Notes: generated from the sequence alone by a model not told the origin. Shown: positions 1 through 7,135, counted from the stretch's first letter. The stretch: DNA of 26,497 nt from CAIUVD01 sp044338255 (GCA_044338255.1 JBIILZ010000052.1:1-26497); one strand, 5' to 3'. Numbers and translations: made by a program.

Positions 1-38
1 CCAAGCCCCAGGGTAAAGATGTCGAGATCGCTGTTCAT
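1..38 (-). CDS. Transposase, ISL3-like, N-terminal 12 residues only
   Basis: A minus-strand ATG at 38-36 opens the frame MNSDLDIFTLGL and runs off the window. This N-terminus is like that of ISL3 transposases, which begin with a short 'M-s-D-L-D-l-F-t-L-a-L-G' stretch before the zinc-binding region. The ATG overlaps the stop codon of the interrupted Uma2 frame (ATGA), which is probably accidental. Only 38 bases are available, so the call rests on this short match together with the IS-like end at 126. Confidence 0.4.
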   Translation of the reverse strand, partial: MNSDLDIFTLGL

Positions 39-126
39 GGCCACACCGTATCAGAAATGTATCCCGCAACCCCGAACTGACTATACCAGTGCGAGTTTAT
101 GTACCCACACCAAACAGCGAGGAGCC
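1..126 (-). mobile_element. Left part of an ISL3-like insertion sequence (end only)
   Basis: Read on the minus strand, the Uma2 gene stops resembling its family exactly where a GGCTCCTCGCTGTTTGGTGT stretch begins (base 126 and leftwards). ISL3-family elements, as I recall them, start with GGCTC-type terminal inverted repeats, so this looks like an IS tip. About 90 bases further inside, an ATG opens a frame (38 to 36) whose first residues resemble ISL3 transposases. The element continues beyond base 1, so its other end and the target duplication cannot be seen. If it is ISL3-type, the 8-base duplication would start with bases 127-134. Family assignment is from memory of terminal and N-terminal motifs, not from a search. 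Confidence 0.5.
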
Positions 127-553
127 ACACATCGACGGTCTGAGACACGGGATCAACCGTCCAAACCAAACGAGCACCATTCGCCATCCAGCCATGTGCC
201 TTGGCCTTCACTTCCGACCATTCATCCGTGGGCGAAATCACTTCAACCGCCAATACAGGCGGAAACGACAAATAGCCACGACGCGGCGCACTGGCTGACT
301 GTTCTGCAGTGATGACGGCCACATCGGGCGCACGAACCTGCCCGCCTGACCAATGAAAGCCAACATCACCCACGAGAACTCGGAATGCCTTTCCACGCGC
401 CCAAGCACGCAGGACGCTATACACGTTCCCTGCCGACATCCCGTGATCGTGACCGACTGGTGACATCTCGACAATCTCCCCGTTGATGAGTTCGCAGCGA
501 CCCGGATGGCGCTCCAGGTCGGCAATCGTGGCAAGCGTTGTCTGCGTGCTCAT
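35..553 (-). pseudogene. Uma2-family (DUF820) endonuclease, 3' end replaced by an IS
   Basis: The first 142 residues are a typical Uma2/DUF820 protein of the PD-(D/E)XK nuclease fold. An N-terminal ELINGEIVEMSP strand pair is followed by 'RAPDVAV' (Asp77) and 'LAVEVISPTD' (Glu104), then a Lys-containing helix (116-120) and 'ARLVWTVDP'. From residue 143 the family-typical tail ('W.pdG...L..gd.L..p.lPGF') is missing. It is replaced by about 30 unrelated residues ending at 35. The switch coincides with the IS-like end at base 126. The start is supported by a GAGGTG Shine-Dalgarno sequence at 559-564. Uma2 genes are abundant, often laterally moved, and of unclear biological role. The core could still fold, but loss of the last strands makes a pseudogene likely. 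Confidence 0.7.
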
Positions 554-558
554 GGCGT

Positions 559-564
559 CACCTC
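559..564 (-). promoter_or_regulatory. Shine-Dalgarno site for the Uma2 gene
   Basis: On the minus strand GAGGTG lies 5 bases before the ATG at 553, which fixes this start. The remaining intergenic sequence up to 698 is moderately AT-rich and shows no other recognisable element. Confidence 0.5.
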
Positions 565-698
565 GCTAGCATCCTGCCCACCCGCGCCCGCCAGGGAATC
601 GTCAGCTTGCCTAGAAATTTATAGCCACCCAATAAATCGCTGTAACTGCTTTTTATGGAAACACATAGCCATCGAACATCAAATAAAGCCGCCAGCCC

Positions 699-1013
699 TC
701 ACCAACGCTCCGCGCTCGGCGCCTCCGGGTGCACCATCTCACCGCTGGCGGCGCCGATGATTAGCAGCACCAGGGTGGCGAAGGTCCAGCTCAGGATCAC
801 CAGCACGACACCGGTCAGGGGTATCGCACTGCCACGATAGCGCTCGGGGTGCTGGCGCGCTGCGCGCGTCGCGCGCCAGGCGTTGAGCAGGCAGAACACG
901 CCGAGAAAGAACGGCAGTGGTGGGATCCACCAGCTCATAAAAGTCAGGATGCCGCTCGCCAGGCACAGGGCGGTGCCGGGGGATGACCGTAAGGGCGCGG
1001 CTGGGGCGGTCAT
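699..1013 (-). CDS. Small membrane protein, DUF4190-like, unknown function
   Basis: A 104-residue protein with two hydrophobic spans, at about residues 14-45 (with 'SWWIPPLPFFLGVFCLLNAW') and 66-90, separated by a basic loop rich in Arg ('RATRAARQHPERYRG'). This two-helix layout, with a small-residue first helix and a basic linker, is that of DUF4190-like proteins. The start ATG at 1013 overlaps the stop of the fumarase beta gene as ATGA, so it is very likely translationally coupled to it. The longer open frame running back to 1376 is a shadow of the fumarase gene and was not used. The call of a membrane protein is firm; the family name is tentative. Confidence 0.65.
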   Translation of the reverse strand: MTAPAAPLRSSPGTALCLASGILTFMSWWIPPLPFFLGVFCLLNAWRATRAARQHPERYRGSAIPLTGVVLVILSWTFATLVLLIIGAASGEMVHPEAPSAERW

Positions 1014-1582
1014 GCTGACAACCCGGCGAGAGCGGCGGTCGAGGCGTCGCGCACCTGCTGGTGCAGCGAATTGCCGTGGCTGTCCATGGTCACGATGCAG
1101 GGGAATTTTTCGACCCACAGGTGCCAGATGGCTTCTGGACTGCCGAGGTCCATCCAATCGACGCCATCGACGCGCGTGATGCGCTCGGCGCAGACCTGCG
1201 CCGCACCACCGATGGCATGCAGGTACACACAGCCGTATTTGACGCAGCCTTCGAGGGTTTTCGGGCCCATGCCGCCCTTGCCGATGACGCCGCGGATGCC
1301 GTGGTCGCGCATCACTTCCCACTGATAGGGCTCTTCGCGCGACGAGGTCGTGGGGCCCGCCCCGCGACAGACCCACTTGTCGCCTTCTTTGACCATCACC
1401 GGGCCGCAGTGGTAGATGATCTGCCCGGCGAGGTCGACCGGCGGCTTCTCACCGTGATGCAGACGGTGATGCATCGCGTCACGTCCGGTGTAGATCCGGC
1501 CGCTGAGCTCGACGGTGTCGCCGACGCGCAGACTGCGGGCCTGGGCTTCGCTGATGGGAGTGGTCAGTTGGACGAGTGCCAT
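1010..1582 (-). CDS. Class I fumarate hydratase, beta (C-terminal) subunit
   Basis: A 190-residue beta subunit of the two-subunit, oxygen-sensitive iron-sulfur fumarase (the family also contains L-tartrate dehydratase beta, TtdB). The enzyme reversibly hydrates fumarate to malate in the cytoplasmic TCA cycle. Family hallmarks are 'GRIYTGRDAMHHRL' (residues 29-42), 'IYHCGPVM', 'GAGPTTSSRE' (GPTTS motif) and 'GVIGKGGMG'. Length is standard for the split form. It starts 7 bases after the alpha subunit stop, and its stop overlaps the next gene's ATG. Tartrate dehydratase is the main alternative. With no tartrate transport or regulator genes nearby, fumarase is preferred. Confidence 0.9.
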   Translation of the reverse strand: MALVQLTTPISEAQARSLRVGDTVELSGRIYTGRDAMHHRLHHGEKPPVDLAGQIIYHCGPVMVKEGDKWVCRGAGPTTSSREEPYQWEVMRDHGIRGVIGKGGMGPKTLEGCVKYGCVYLHAIGGAAQVCAERITRVDGVDWMDLGSPEAIWHLWVEKFPCIVTMDSHGNSLHQQVRDASTAALAGLSA

Positions 1583-1589
1583 GGAGGTC

Positions 1590-2528
1590 TCAGTACAGCC
1601 ATTGGGAGATGGAGCCGTTGTCGGCGAGGTTCACGCCCTGACGGCGGAAAGCCCAGCACATGTAGCTGATGGCGACGAAGAAGCTCGCCGGCACGCGATT
1701 GAGGGCCCCGGCCTTGCAACCGAGCAGGGTGGTCTTGCCGCCGAACCCCATCGGGCCGATGCCGGATTGGTTGGCCTTGGCCACCACCCGTTGCTCGAGT
1801 CCGGCGAGGGTCGCTTCCGGATTCACATCATCGAGCCGGCGCAGCAACTGGGTCTTGGCGCAGGCCATGCCGCTGACGCGATCACCGCCAATGCCGACGC
1901 CGAGAATGCCCGGTCCGCAGCCCTGGCCTTGGGCCTGCAGCACGCAATCGAGCACGGCGTTTTCGACGCCCTTGAGATCGCGCCCGCCGAACTTGGGATG
2001 CGGCAGGGTGTAGGTGGCGCCGACGTTTTCGCAGCCGCCGCCCTTGAGCATCAGCTTCACTTCGACGTGGGCTTCGCGCCACTGATGGAAATGGAAGTCG
2101 GGTGTGCCCGGGCCGGTATTGTTGCCGGAATTTTTTCCGGTCAGCGCATCCACCGAATTCTGGCGGAGGTAGCCTTTGACCGTAGCCTCTTGCACGGCGG
2201 CGATAGCGGTGTCGGCGAAGCTCAGCTGATCATAGCCGACCGGCGTGTGGACATAGAAGAGGATCGAGCCGGTATCCTGGCACAGCGGCTGGCTCTTGTC
2301 CTTGGCCAGGCCGATATTGCAGTCGATCACGTCCAAGGCGTAGGCGGCATTGCTACCGGCCTCTTCGCCGCCCTTGGCGGCGGTGACCGCACGCACCACA
2401 TCCGCCGGCAAGACGGTGCTGGTGACGCGGATCAGCTCGACCAGGCTGGCTTGCAGGGTGGCCTGCAGAGTGGAATTGATGACGGGCGTCGCCGCCGGCA
2501 AAGCAGGAGAGCTGGACATGCACGGCAT
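1590..2528 (-). CDS. Class I fumarate hydratase, alpha (N-terminal) subunit
   Basis: A 312-residue alpha subunit that carries the catalytic [4Fe-4S] cluster. Conserved features are 'PLCQDTGS' with Cys83, 'GQGCGPGILGVGIGGD' with Cys204, and C-terminal 'SYMCWAFRR' with Cys291. These are the likely three cluster ligands, although Cys271 in 'LLGCKAG' is also close by. 'GIGPMGFGGKTT' (256-267) is a family signature. It heads a tight cluster with the beta subunit and a small membrane protein. The start at 2528 was kept, but Met4 (ATG at 2519) is an equally plausible start and neither has a clear ribosome-binding site. L-tartrate or related dehydratase is the alternative substrate assignment. Confidence 0.9.
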   Translation of the reverse strand: MPCMSSSPALPAATPVINSTLQATLQASLVELIRVTSTVLPADVVRAVTAAKGGEEAGSNAAYALDVIDCNIGLAKDKSQPLCQDTGSILFYVHTPVGYDQLSFADTAIAAVQEATVKGYLRQNSVDALTGKNSGNNTGPGTPDFHFHQWREAHVEVKLMLKGGGCENVGATYTLPHPKFGGRDLKGVENAVLDCVLQAQGQGCGPGILGVGIGGDRVSGMACAKTQLLRRLDDVNPEATLAGLEQRVVAKANQSGIGPMGFGGKTTLLGCKAGALNRVPASFFVAISYMCWAFRRQGVNLADNGSISQWLY

Positions 2529-2595
2529 GCTATGGGCCGTCAGGCTCGCGCTACCGTGGCCCCTGGGGCTGGTTTTTCGTAACGTTGTGATCCGA

Positions 2596-2622
2596 GTCTT
2601 TCACCCACTGTCTTTCACCCAC
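2596..2622. repeat. Direct repeat, 13 bp x 2, at the 3' end of the lipoprotein gene
   Basis: GTCTTTCACCCAC occurs at 2596-2608 and again at 2610-2622. The copies cover the last codons and stop of the lipoprotein gene, so the end of the protein (VKDSG, stop) is echoed just after the stop. It looks like a small recent duplication. No further function is visible. Confidence 0.5.
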
Positions 2623-3170
2623 AGCCGCCCGCCGCTGGCGGTATCCAAGGCCACGCGCACCTCGCGCACCGCTTGGCGGTAGAACTGTTCGGCCTCGACC
2701 GTGGCCCGGCAGCGACTGAGCACGATGGCATCGCTGGTTCGTCGATCGTGGTTCTCGGCATCGGCGATCTGCGCCGCGAGCAGGAACTCGCTGCCGCTCA
2801 AGCCCGGGGCCGGACCGATCAGGCCCTGCTTGCCGTCGATCAGCACCACCTGGCTGCGCAAGGCCGCTGCCAACGCCGCGGCGCGATTGATCCGCGCCAC
2901 GATCTGCGGTGGGAGTCGTTGCTGGTCGCCGATCTGATTGCCGGCCACCCACTGCGCAGCCTGACTGTACTCGGTACTCGCCTCCAGGAGCTCGAGCTCA
3001 CCGGTGCGCCGGGGGATGCCGTGCGTGGTGTCCTCGATCCAGTTGGCGATGATGCGCAGCTCCTCGAACTGCACACCGGCGCGGGTGCGCGTGCAGCCCG
3101 GGAGGACGAGCAGCAAGCCGCTGACCGAGATCACGATGGCGAGCACCAGCACCCACGGCACCTGCCTCAT
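2601..3170 (-). CDS. Putative lipoprotein, unknown function
   Basis: A 189-residue protein starting with a basic residue and a hydrophobic stretch that ends in a lipobox 'VLPGC', Cys26 being the expected lipidated residue. The mature part is largely helical and Ala/Arg/Glu-rich, with 'VLIDGKQGLIGPAPGL' in the middle (about 109-124). That stretch is reminiscent of periplasmic DUF1318-type or small secreted lipoproteins, but I do not recognise the family. Its ATG (3170) overlaps the stop of the upstream phosphatase gene (ATGA), so the two are probably co-translated. The lipoprotein call is solid from the signal; the function is unknown. Confidence 0.75.
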   Translation of the reverse strand: MRQVPWVLVLAIVISVSGLLLVLPGCTRTRAGVQFEELRIIANWIEDTTHGIPRRTGELELLEASTEYSQAAQWVAGNQIGDQQRLPPQIVARINRAAALAAALRSQVVLIDGKQGLIGPAPGLSGSEFLLAAQIADAENHDRRTSDAIVLSRCRATVEAEQFYRQAVREVRVALDTASGGRLWVKDSG

Positions 3171-3970
3171 TCGGCACGCAGTCCCGCCGCCTGCAGGCGC
3201 GCCACGACGTCGGCGTGATCGGCGCGGGTCGAAAACACCAGTCCGGGATTGCGGCCGCTGCGCGAATTGCAGATCAGAGCGTCACCGCTGAGGGCCGTGG
3301 CCTGGCCGCCGGCCGCCAGCAGCACCGCCGCCGGCGCCGCCACATCCCATTCGTAGATCGCCCGCGTGTGCACGTAGAGATCGGCCTCGCCGCGCAGCAT
3401 GCGATGGACCTTGACCCCGACGCTGGTGCAGGTGGTGCAGGCGTATTCGGGGAGGGCGGCGCGCAGGGCCATCAGGGCCTTGGAATTGCGCGCTGAACTT
3501 GAGGCGATCATGGTGGTCAGCAGCGGACCGTCGACGATGCGCAGGGCGCGCACGCCCTCGACATCGCTGATCGTCGCTCCGTGGCCAACCACGCCGGTAA
3601 GCTGGGTGCGTTCGCGCGGCAGATCCAATACTCCCAGCACCAGGACGCCATCGACGGCGAGGGCGATCTGCACCGCCCAGCCGGCTCCGCCGGCAGCGTA
3701 GTCCTTGGTGCCATCGATGGGGTCGATGATCCACACCCGGCTCTTGGCGAGGCGCGCGGGATCATCGGTGGCTTCCTCGGACAACAGCGCGTCATCAGGA
3801 AAGGCCGCCAGCAGATGATGGCGAATCACCTGATCCGCAGCGAGATCGCCAGCCGTCACCGGCGAGCCATCAGCCTTAGCGACACTGTCGATGCCAGCCT
3901 GCATCTGCAGCGCCAACTGACCCGCCTCCCGCGCCGCCCGACAGGCGACAGACAACTCATGATGATACAT
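3167..3970 (-). CDS. cysQ: Inositol monophosphatase family, CysQ-like 3'(2'),5'-bisphosphate nucleotidase
   Basis: A 267-residue Mg-dependent phosphatase of the IMPase/FBPase fold. Metal-site motifs are 'LLSEE' (Glu65/66), 'WIIDPIDGTKDY' (Asp83, Asp86; motif A) and 'YEWDVAAPAAVLLAAGG' (Asp208; motif B). CysQ removes the 3'-phosphate from PAP made during sulfate activation; inositol-1-phosphatase is the closest alternative. 'TKDY' after DPIDG favours the CysQ branch over the TxNF of true IMPases. The frame is open back to 4093, but the upstream part is repeat-encoded and Trp-rich, so I start at the ATG of MYHHELSVA (3970). The stop overlaps the start of the lipoprotein gene. Confidence 0.8.
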   Translation of the reverse strand: MYHHELSVACRAAREAGQLALQMQAGIDSVAKADGSPVTAGDLAADQVIRHHLLAAFPDDALLSEEATDDPARLAKSRVWIIDPIDGTKDYAAGGAGWAVQIALAVDGVLVLGVLDLPRERTQLTGVVGHGATISDVEGVRALRIVDGPLLTTMIASSSARNSKALMALRAALPEYACTTCTSVGVKVHRMLRGEADLYVHTRAIYEWDVAAPAAVLLAAGGQATALSGDALICNSRSGRNPGLVFSTRADHADVVARLQAAGLRAE

Positions 3971-4022
3971 AACCAACACTTTGTCAGCGCCCAAGCCCAC
4001 GGAAGGCCCAGTCCAAGCCCAA

Positions 4023-4070
4023 AAGGCAATGACCCGCCAAAGCCAGAAGGCAATGACCTGGCAAAGCCAG
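4023..4070. repeat. 24-bp tandem repeat x 2 upstream of the CysQ-like gene
   Basis: AAGGCAATGACC(C/T)G(C/G)CAAAGCCAG occurs at 4023-4046 and 4047-4070 with only two differences. The second copy also contains a perfect short hairpin, CCTGGC-AAA-GCCAGG, at 4057-4071. The repeat lies in the 5' leader of the CysQ-like gene, between it and the pilB terminator. Confidence 0.65.
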
Positions 4071-4078
4071 GTCGAGCA

Positions 4079-4106
4079 CACCCACGCCCACACCCACGCC
4101 CACCTC
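4079..4106. repeat. C-rich CCCACG/CCCACA hexamer tract
   Basis: Alternating CCCACG and CCCACA hexamers run from about 4079 to 4106, giving a G-rich strand (GGGTG/GGGCG) on the minus, transcribed side. This could form a G-quadruplex in the leader RNA or the DNA. That is an inference from composition. Confidence 0.45.
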
Positions 4107-4125
4107 CCCCTAACCCTGAAACATT

Positions 4126-4232
4126 AAAAAAGGGCAGATGTGGCCCAGCTGCAAGGCGCACGAGGCGATGGCATGGCAACGCCATGTCAAGCCTCGTGCA
4201 ACGCCGCAGATGGGCCGCATCTGCCCTTTTTT
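4126..4232 (-). terminator. Long nested hairpin terminator after pilB, bidirectional in form
   Basis: The outer arms AAAAAAGGGCAGATG (4126-4140) and CATCTGCCCTTTTTT (4218-4232) are exact inverted repeats. The pairing nearly continues into GGCCCA/TGGGCC. Inside sits a second stem, GCACGAGGC/GCCTCGTGC, and an inner ATGGC/GCCAT loop stem. Read from pilB the structure ends in CTGCCCTTTTTT, as in an intrinsic terminator, and the same holds on the plus strand. The pilB stop codon (4231-4233) is part of the hairpin foot. At over 100 bases it is much longer than an ordinary terminator. It could also be a decayed small mobile repeat or a structured RNA. Confidence 0.75.
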
Positions 4233-5907
4233 ACTCGTCGACTTTGGCCATGCGGAGGACCTCGTCGGCGGTGGTGATGCCTTGCATCACCTTGCGCGCC
4301 CCGTCCATGGCCAAGGTCGCCATGCCGTTGGCGACGGCGGCCTTACGAATCTCCGAAGCCGTGGCTTTGTTAAAAGCCAGCTCGCGGATGTGCTTGTTCA
4401 TGACCATCAACTCGAAGATGCCGCGCCGGCCGCGATAGCCCGAACCCTTGCAGTGATCGCAGCCCTTGCCGCGCTTGAAGGTCCCGTTCTTCCACTGTTC
4501 GGGCTTCAGTCCCAGGCCGATGAGCTGCTTGTGCTCGGGCTCGTAGGGCTCCGAACACTTCGGGCAGTTCACGCGGATCAGGCGCTGGGCGAGGATCGCC
4601 TGGATCGAAGTCGCGACCAGGAACGGCTGCACCCCGATGTCGATCAGACGCGTGATCGCGCTCGGCGCATCGTTGGTGTGCAAGGTCGAGAACACCAAGT
4701 GACCGGTCAAGGAGGCCTGTACAGCGATGCGCGCGGTCTCTTCGTCACGGATTTCACCGACCAGGATGACGTTCGGCGCCTGGCGCAACATGGCGCGCAG
4801 AATGCGCGGGAAATCGAGGCCGATCTTACTGTGCACCTGGCATTGGTTGATACCCGGCAGATTGTATTCGACCGGATCCTCGGCGGTCATGATCTTGCGA
4901 TCGACGGTATTCAGCGAGTTCAACGTCGCATAGAGGGTCGTGGTCTTTCCCGAACCGGTCGGGCCGGTGACCAGCAGGATGCCGTTGGGGCGCTTGATCA
5001 TGCTGTTGAAGATCTTCATGTCCGCGGGGTCGAAGCCCATGTCTTCGACCGAACCTTTGAGGTTCCCCGAGTCGAGGATACGCATGACGATGGCTTCGCC
5101 CCACACGCTGGGCAGCGAACTGACGCGCAGATCGATGCGCTTGTCCTTGAGCTTGAGCTTGATGCGCCCGTCGAGCGGCTTGCGCTTCTCTTCGATGGGC
5201 ATGTCGGCCATGATCTTCAGGCGCTGGATCACCGGCCCCTGCAGGCGTTTCGGCGCGGGATCCATGGTGAAGCAGACGCCGTCGATGCGGTAGCGGATGC
5301 GAAGATGGTCCTGCATCGGTTCGATGTGGATGTCGCTGGCGCGATTGTTGTCGGCATTCTGGATGATCTGCTGCACGAATTTGACGATCAGCGCGTCGTC
5401 CTTCTCTTCGACATTATCCGTCGCCCGGACCGTGATGTCGGCGGTCATCTCGCCCATCATCTCGTCGATCTTGGTATCGCTCAGGCCGAAATGCTTGTCG
5501 ATGGTGGCGAGGATCTGGCGCTCGCTCGAGAGGGCGACCTCGATCTGCAACGAGGTCGAGAAGCGCAAGGTATCGACCAGCTCGAGATCCAAGGGGCTGG
5601 CCATCGCCACCGTCAGCATGCGCCCGGCAAGCGTGACCGGGATGACCTTGCGCTCGCGGCACAGCTGCTCGGGGATCAAGCGGATCACCGCCGCCGGGAT
5701 GTCGATGGTCTCAAGATCGACATAGCGCATGTCGAACTGCTCGGCGAGGGCCCGGGCGACATTCTCGGCCGAGACCGTGCCCATCTCGATGAGGATCTGG
5801 CCGATGGGCCGCTTATCGCCGTCCATCTGCTTTTTGAGCGCGGCATTCACCTCCAACTCGTTGGCGGCCTCCATCTCGACCAGAAGCTCGCCCAGAAACT
5901 TGCGCAT
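4231..5907 (-). CDS. pilB: Type IV pilus assembly / type II secretion ATPase PilB (GspE family)
   Basis: A 558-residue hexameric ATPase that powers pilus (or pseudopilus) polymerisation at the cytoplasmic face of the inner membrane. An N-terminal MshEN-like domain (about 1-140) is followed by a linker, the N2D domain with 'NRASDIHIEP' (188-197), and the ATPase core. Walker A is 'GPTGSGKTT' (315-323), the Asp box 'TAEDPVE' (341-347), Walker B 'ILVGEIRDEE' (381-390), and the His box 'TGHLVFSTLHTNDA' (401-414). A Zn-binding pair CPKC (448-451) and CDHC (483-486) separates assembly ATPases from PilT. The start has a GGAGAG ribosome-binding site at 5912-5917. The gene stands alone, without pilC or pilT, so PilB and GspE cannot be told apart here. 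Four minor pilin genes lie 18 kb away. Confidence 0.93.
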   Translation of the reverse strand: MRKFLGELLVEMEAANELEVNAALKKQMDGDKRPIGQILIEMGTVSAENVARALAEQFDMRYVDLETIDIPAAVIRLIPEQLCRERKVIPVTLAGRMLTVAMASPLDLELVDTLRFSTSLQIEVALSSERQILATIDKHFGLSDTKIDEMMGEMTADITVRATDNVEEKDDALIVKFVQQIIQNADNNRASDIHIEPMQDHLRIRYRIDGVCFTMDPAPKRLQGPVIQRLKIMADMPIEEKRKPLDGRIKLKLKDKRIDLRVSSLPSVWGEAIVMRILDSGNLKGSVEDMGFDPADMKIFNSMIKRPNGILLVTGPTGSGKTTTLYATLNSLNTVDRKIMTAEDPVEYNLPGINQCQVHSKIGLDFPRILRAMLRQAPNVILVGEIRDEETARIAVQASLTGHLVFSTLHTNDAPSAITRLIDIGVQPFLVATSIQAILAQRLIRVNCPKCSEPYEPEHKQLIGLGLKPEQWKNGTFKRGKGCDHCKGSGYRGRRGIFELMVMNKHIRELAFNKATASEIRKAAVANGMATLAMDGARKVMQGITTADEVLRMAKVDE

Positions 5908-5911
5908 GTAT

Positions 5912-5917
5912 CTCTCC
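5912..5917 (-). promoter_or_regulatory. Shine-Dalgarno site for pilB
   Basis: GGAGAG on the minus strand, four bases before the ATG at 5907, supports this start. The promoter must lie in the 116-base gap to the divergent gene starting at 6024. Confidence 0.55.
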
Positions 5918-6023
5918 GTCAGGGCGTTCGATTATGGTGGCTGATCCGCGCGGCGCATCTGTTTGGTGGCCCCGGCCGGCGACGGTGATTGAGGCGGCAG
6001 CCGAGTACGTTACGCCTGCTCCC

Positions 6024-6572
6024 ATGCTGGTCATCGAGCGCCTCCGACAGGTTTTTGTCATTGCCGGTCATCCCGGACTGGATCTGGAAGTGCGTCCTAC
6101 CGCTTACCGCGCTACCAAGGTCGAACAGGCCCTGACCCTCGCCTTGCAGCAGACGGCTTTCGACGAGACCCGTCGGCGGCACCTCTTAACCCTTGCGCTC
6201 TGCTGGCACGATCAATGGGCCGCCGCACATGAGCACTGCCAGAGCATGGAAGGCGATCCCGACATGGACCTGGTGCATGCCATCCTCCATCGCCGTGAAG
6301 GTGATGCCGACAACGCCAACTACTGGTTCGCCCGCGTCGGTCAGCATCCGGTCTTTCCGCGCTTGCTGCCGGTGGCGGCCGCCGAGGGACTGACCGACCT
6401 GGTCGCCGATGGCGCATGGCGGCCAATGGCCTTCGTCAATCATTGCCTGCGGGCCACACCCGACCAACGCCCCGGACTGATGCGCATCCAAGCCGCGGAA
6501 ATGCTCGCCCTGCTCGACCAGCTGGCGACCCATCCCTGCCACAAACCACGTCCACCCGGGTATGGCCGGTGA
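6024..6572 (+). CDS. Conserved hypothetical protein, helical, unknown function
   Basis: A 182-residue soluble, mostly helical protein. I recognise a conserved style but not a named family: 'DLVHAILHRREGDADNANYW' (about 87-106) followed by 'FARVGQHPVF'. This resembles TPR-like hypothetical proteins in environmental planctomycete and acidobacterial genomes that carry the same 'HAILHRREGD..NA.YW..R.G.HP' pattern. The start ATG at 6024 gives MLVIERLRQVF. The open frame extends back to 5934, but that part is compositionally poor and overlaps the likely divergent promoter region. The stop TGA overlaps a GTG that could start the following acetyltransferase, so the two are likely in one operon. Confidence 0.6.
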   Translation: MLVIERLRQVFVIAGHPGLDLEVRPTAYRATKVEQALTLALQQTAFDETRRRHLLTLALCWHDQWAAAHEHCQSMEGDPDMDLVHAILHRREGDADNANYWFARVGQHPVFPRLLPVAAAEGLTDLVADGAWRPMAFVNHCLRATPDQRPGLMRIQAAEMLALLDQLATHPCHKPRPPGYGR

Positions 6573-6601
6573 CGACCCGATCAGCGATTCGCCCGACGCG
6601 A

Positions 6602-7135
6602 ATGAGGGCGCCGCGCATCAGCACGCTGACAGCGGACGATGCCGGTGCCTGCGTGGCCTTGGAGATCGCCGCCTTCAACCCGGTGGAGCGTTTCCCGACG
6701 CGGGTCTGGCGCCGGCTGATCGGCCCGGCGCAGGATGCCGGCAGCGTCCTGGCCCTGGGCATCCGTGGCCCGCGGCAATGCCTGCTCGGCACGATCGTGG
6801 TCTTGTTGCGCCGTAATAGCCGCGTGGCGCGCATCTACACGCTGGGGGTCGATCCCGGCCAGCACCGGCGCGGCCTGGGGACGCGGCTGATCACGGCGGC
6901 CATCCGCCGCTTGCCGCCGCGCTGCCGCACCCTGGTTCTGGAGGTACGGGTCGACAACACCGTGGCGCGGAGGCTGTACCAGCGGATGGGCTTCGTGCCC
7001 ACGGCGACCCTCACCGATTTCTACGGTGACGGCAGCCCCGGCGTACGTTATGAACTGGCCTTGCCCGTCCGCCCGCCCGCCACACTCCGCCACTCCGCCA
7101 CTCCGCCACTCCGCCACTCCGCCACTCCGCCATAG
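6602..7135 (+). CDS. GNAT-family N-acetyltransferase (RimI-like)
   Basis: A 177-residue GNAT protein. The central strand 'VARIYTLGVDPGQHRRGLGT' carries the acetyl-CoA pyrophosphate loop (Q-x-R-R-G-L-G). It is followed by 'LVLEVRVDNTVARRLYQRMG', the typical RimI-like 'N..A..LY...GF' motif. The substrate cannot be told; RimI acetylates ribosomal protein S18, but other small-molecule or protein substrates are equally possible. An upstream GTG at 6569 overlaps the previous stop (GTGA) and would add 11 residues; I prefer the ATG by family N-terminus. The last 17 residues are encoded by the CACTCCGC microsatellite at 7083-7130, an unusual low-complexity tail. Confidence 0.8.
   Translation: MRAPRISTLTADDAGACVALEIAAFNPVERFPTRVWRRLIGPAQDAGSVLALGIRGPRQCLLGTIVVLLRRNSRVARIYTLGVDPGQHRRGLGTRLITAAIRRLPPRCRTLVLEVRVDNTVARRLYQRMGFVPTATLTDFYGDGSPGVRYELALPVRPPATLRHSATPPLRHSATPP
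7083..7130. repeat. 8-bp tandem repeat CACTCCGC, 6 perfect copies, at the 3' end of the GNAT gene
   Basis: Six exact copies of CACTCCGC run from 7083 to 7130, with two extra matching bases at each side. The unit is not a multiple of three, so three copies (24 bp) encode an 8-residue period (RHSATPPL) and the loss or gain of one unit shifts the frame. The repeat ends three bases before the TAG stop. Confidence 0.9.

Noticed and set aside
1515..2582. 355-codon plus-strand frame over the fumarase genes
   Set aside because: Antisense to two clear fumarase subunits; composition is that of a GC-rich shadow and no family features are seen.
3971..4093. Extended N-terminus for the CysQ-like protein (41 extra residues)
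   Set aside because: It is encoded by DNA repeats and is Trp-rich; the family begins near MYHHELSVA.
4138..5988. 616-codon plus-strand frame
   Set aside because: Antisense shadow of pilB, which carries all ATPase motifs on the minus strand.
5934..6023. Extended N-terminus for the hypothetical gene at 6024
   Set aside because: The added 30 residues are low quality and would cover the likely divergent promoter region of pilB.
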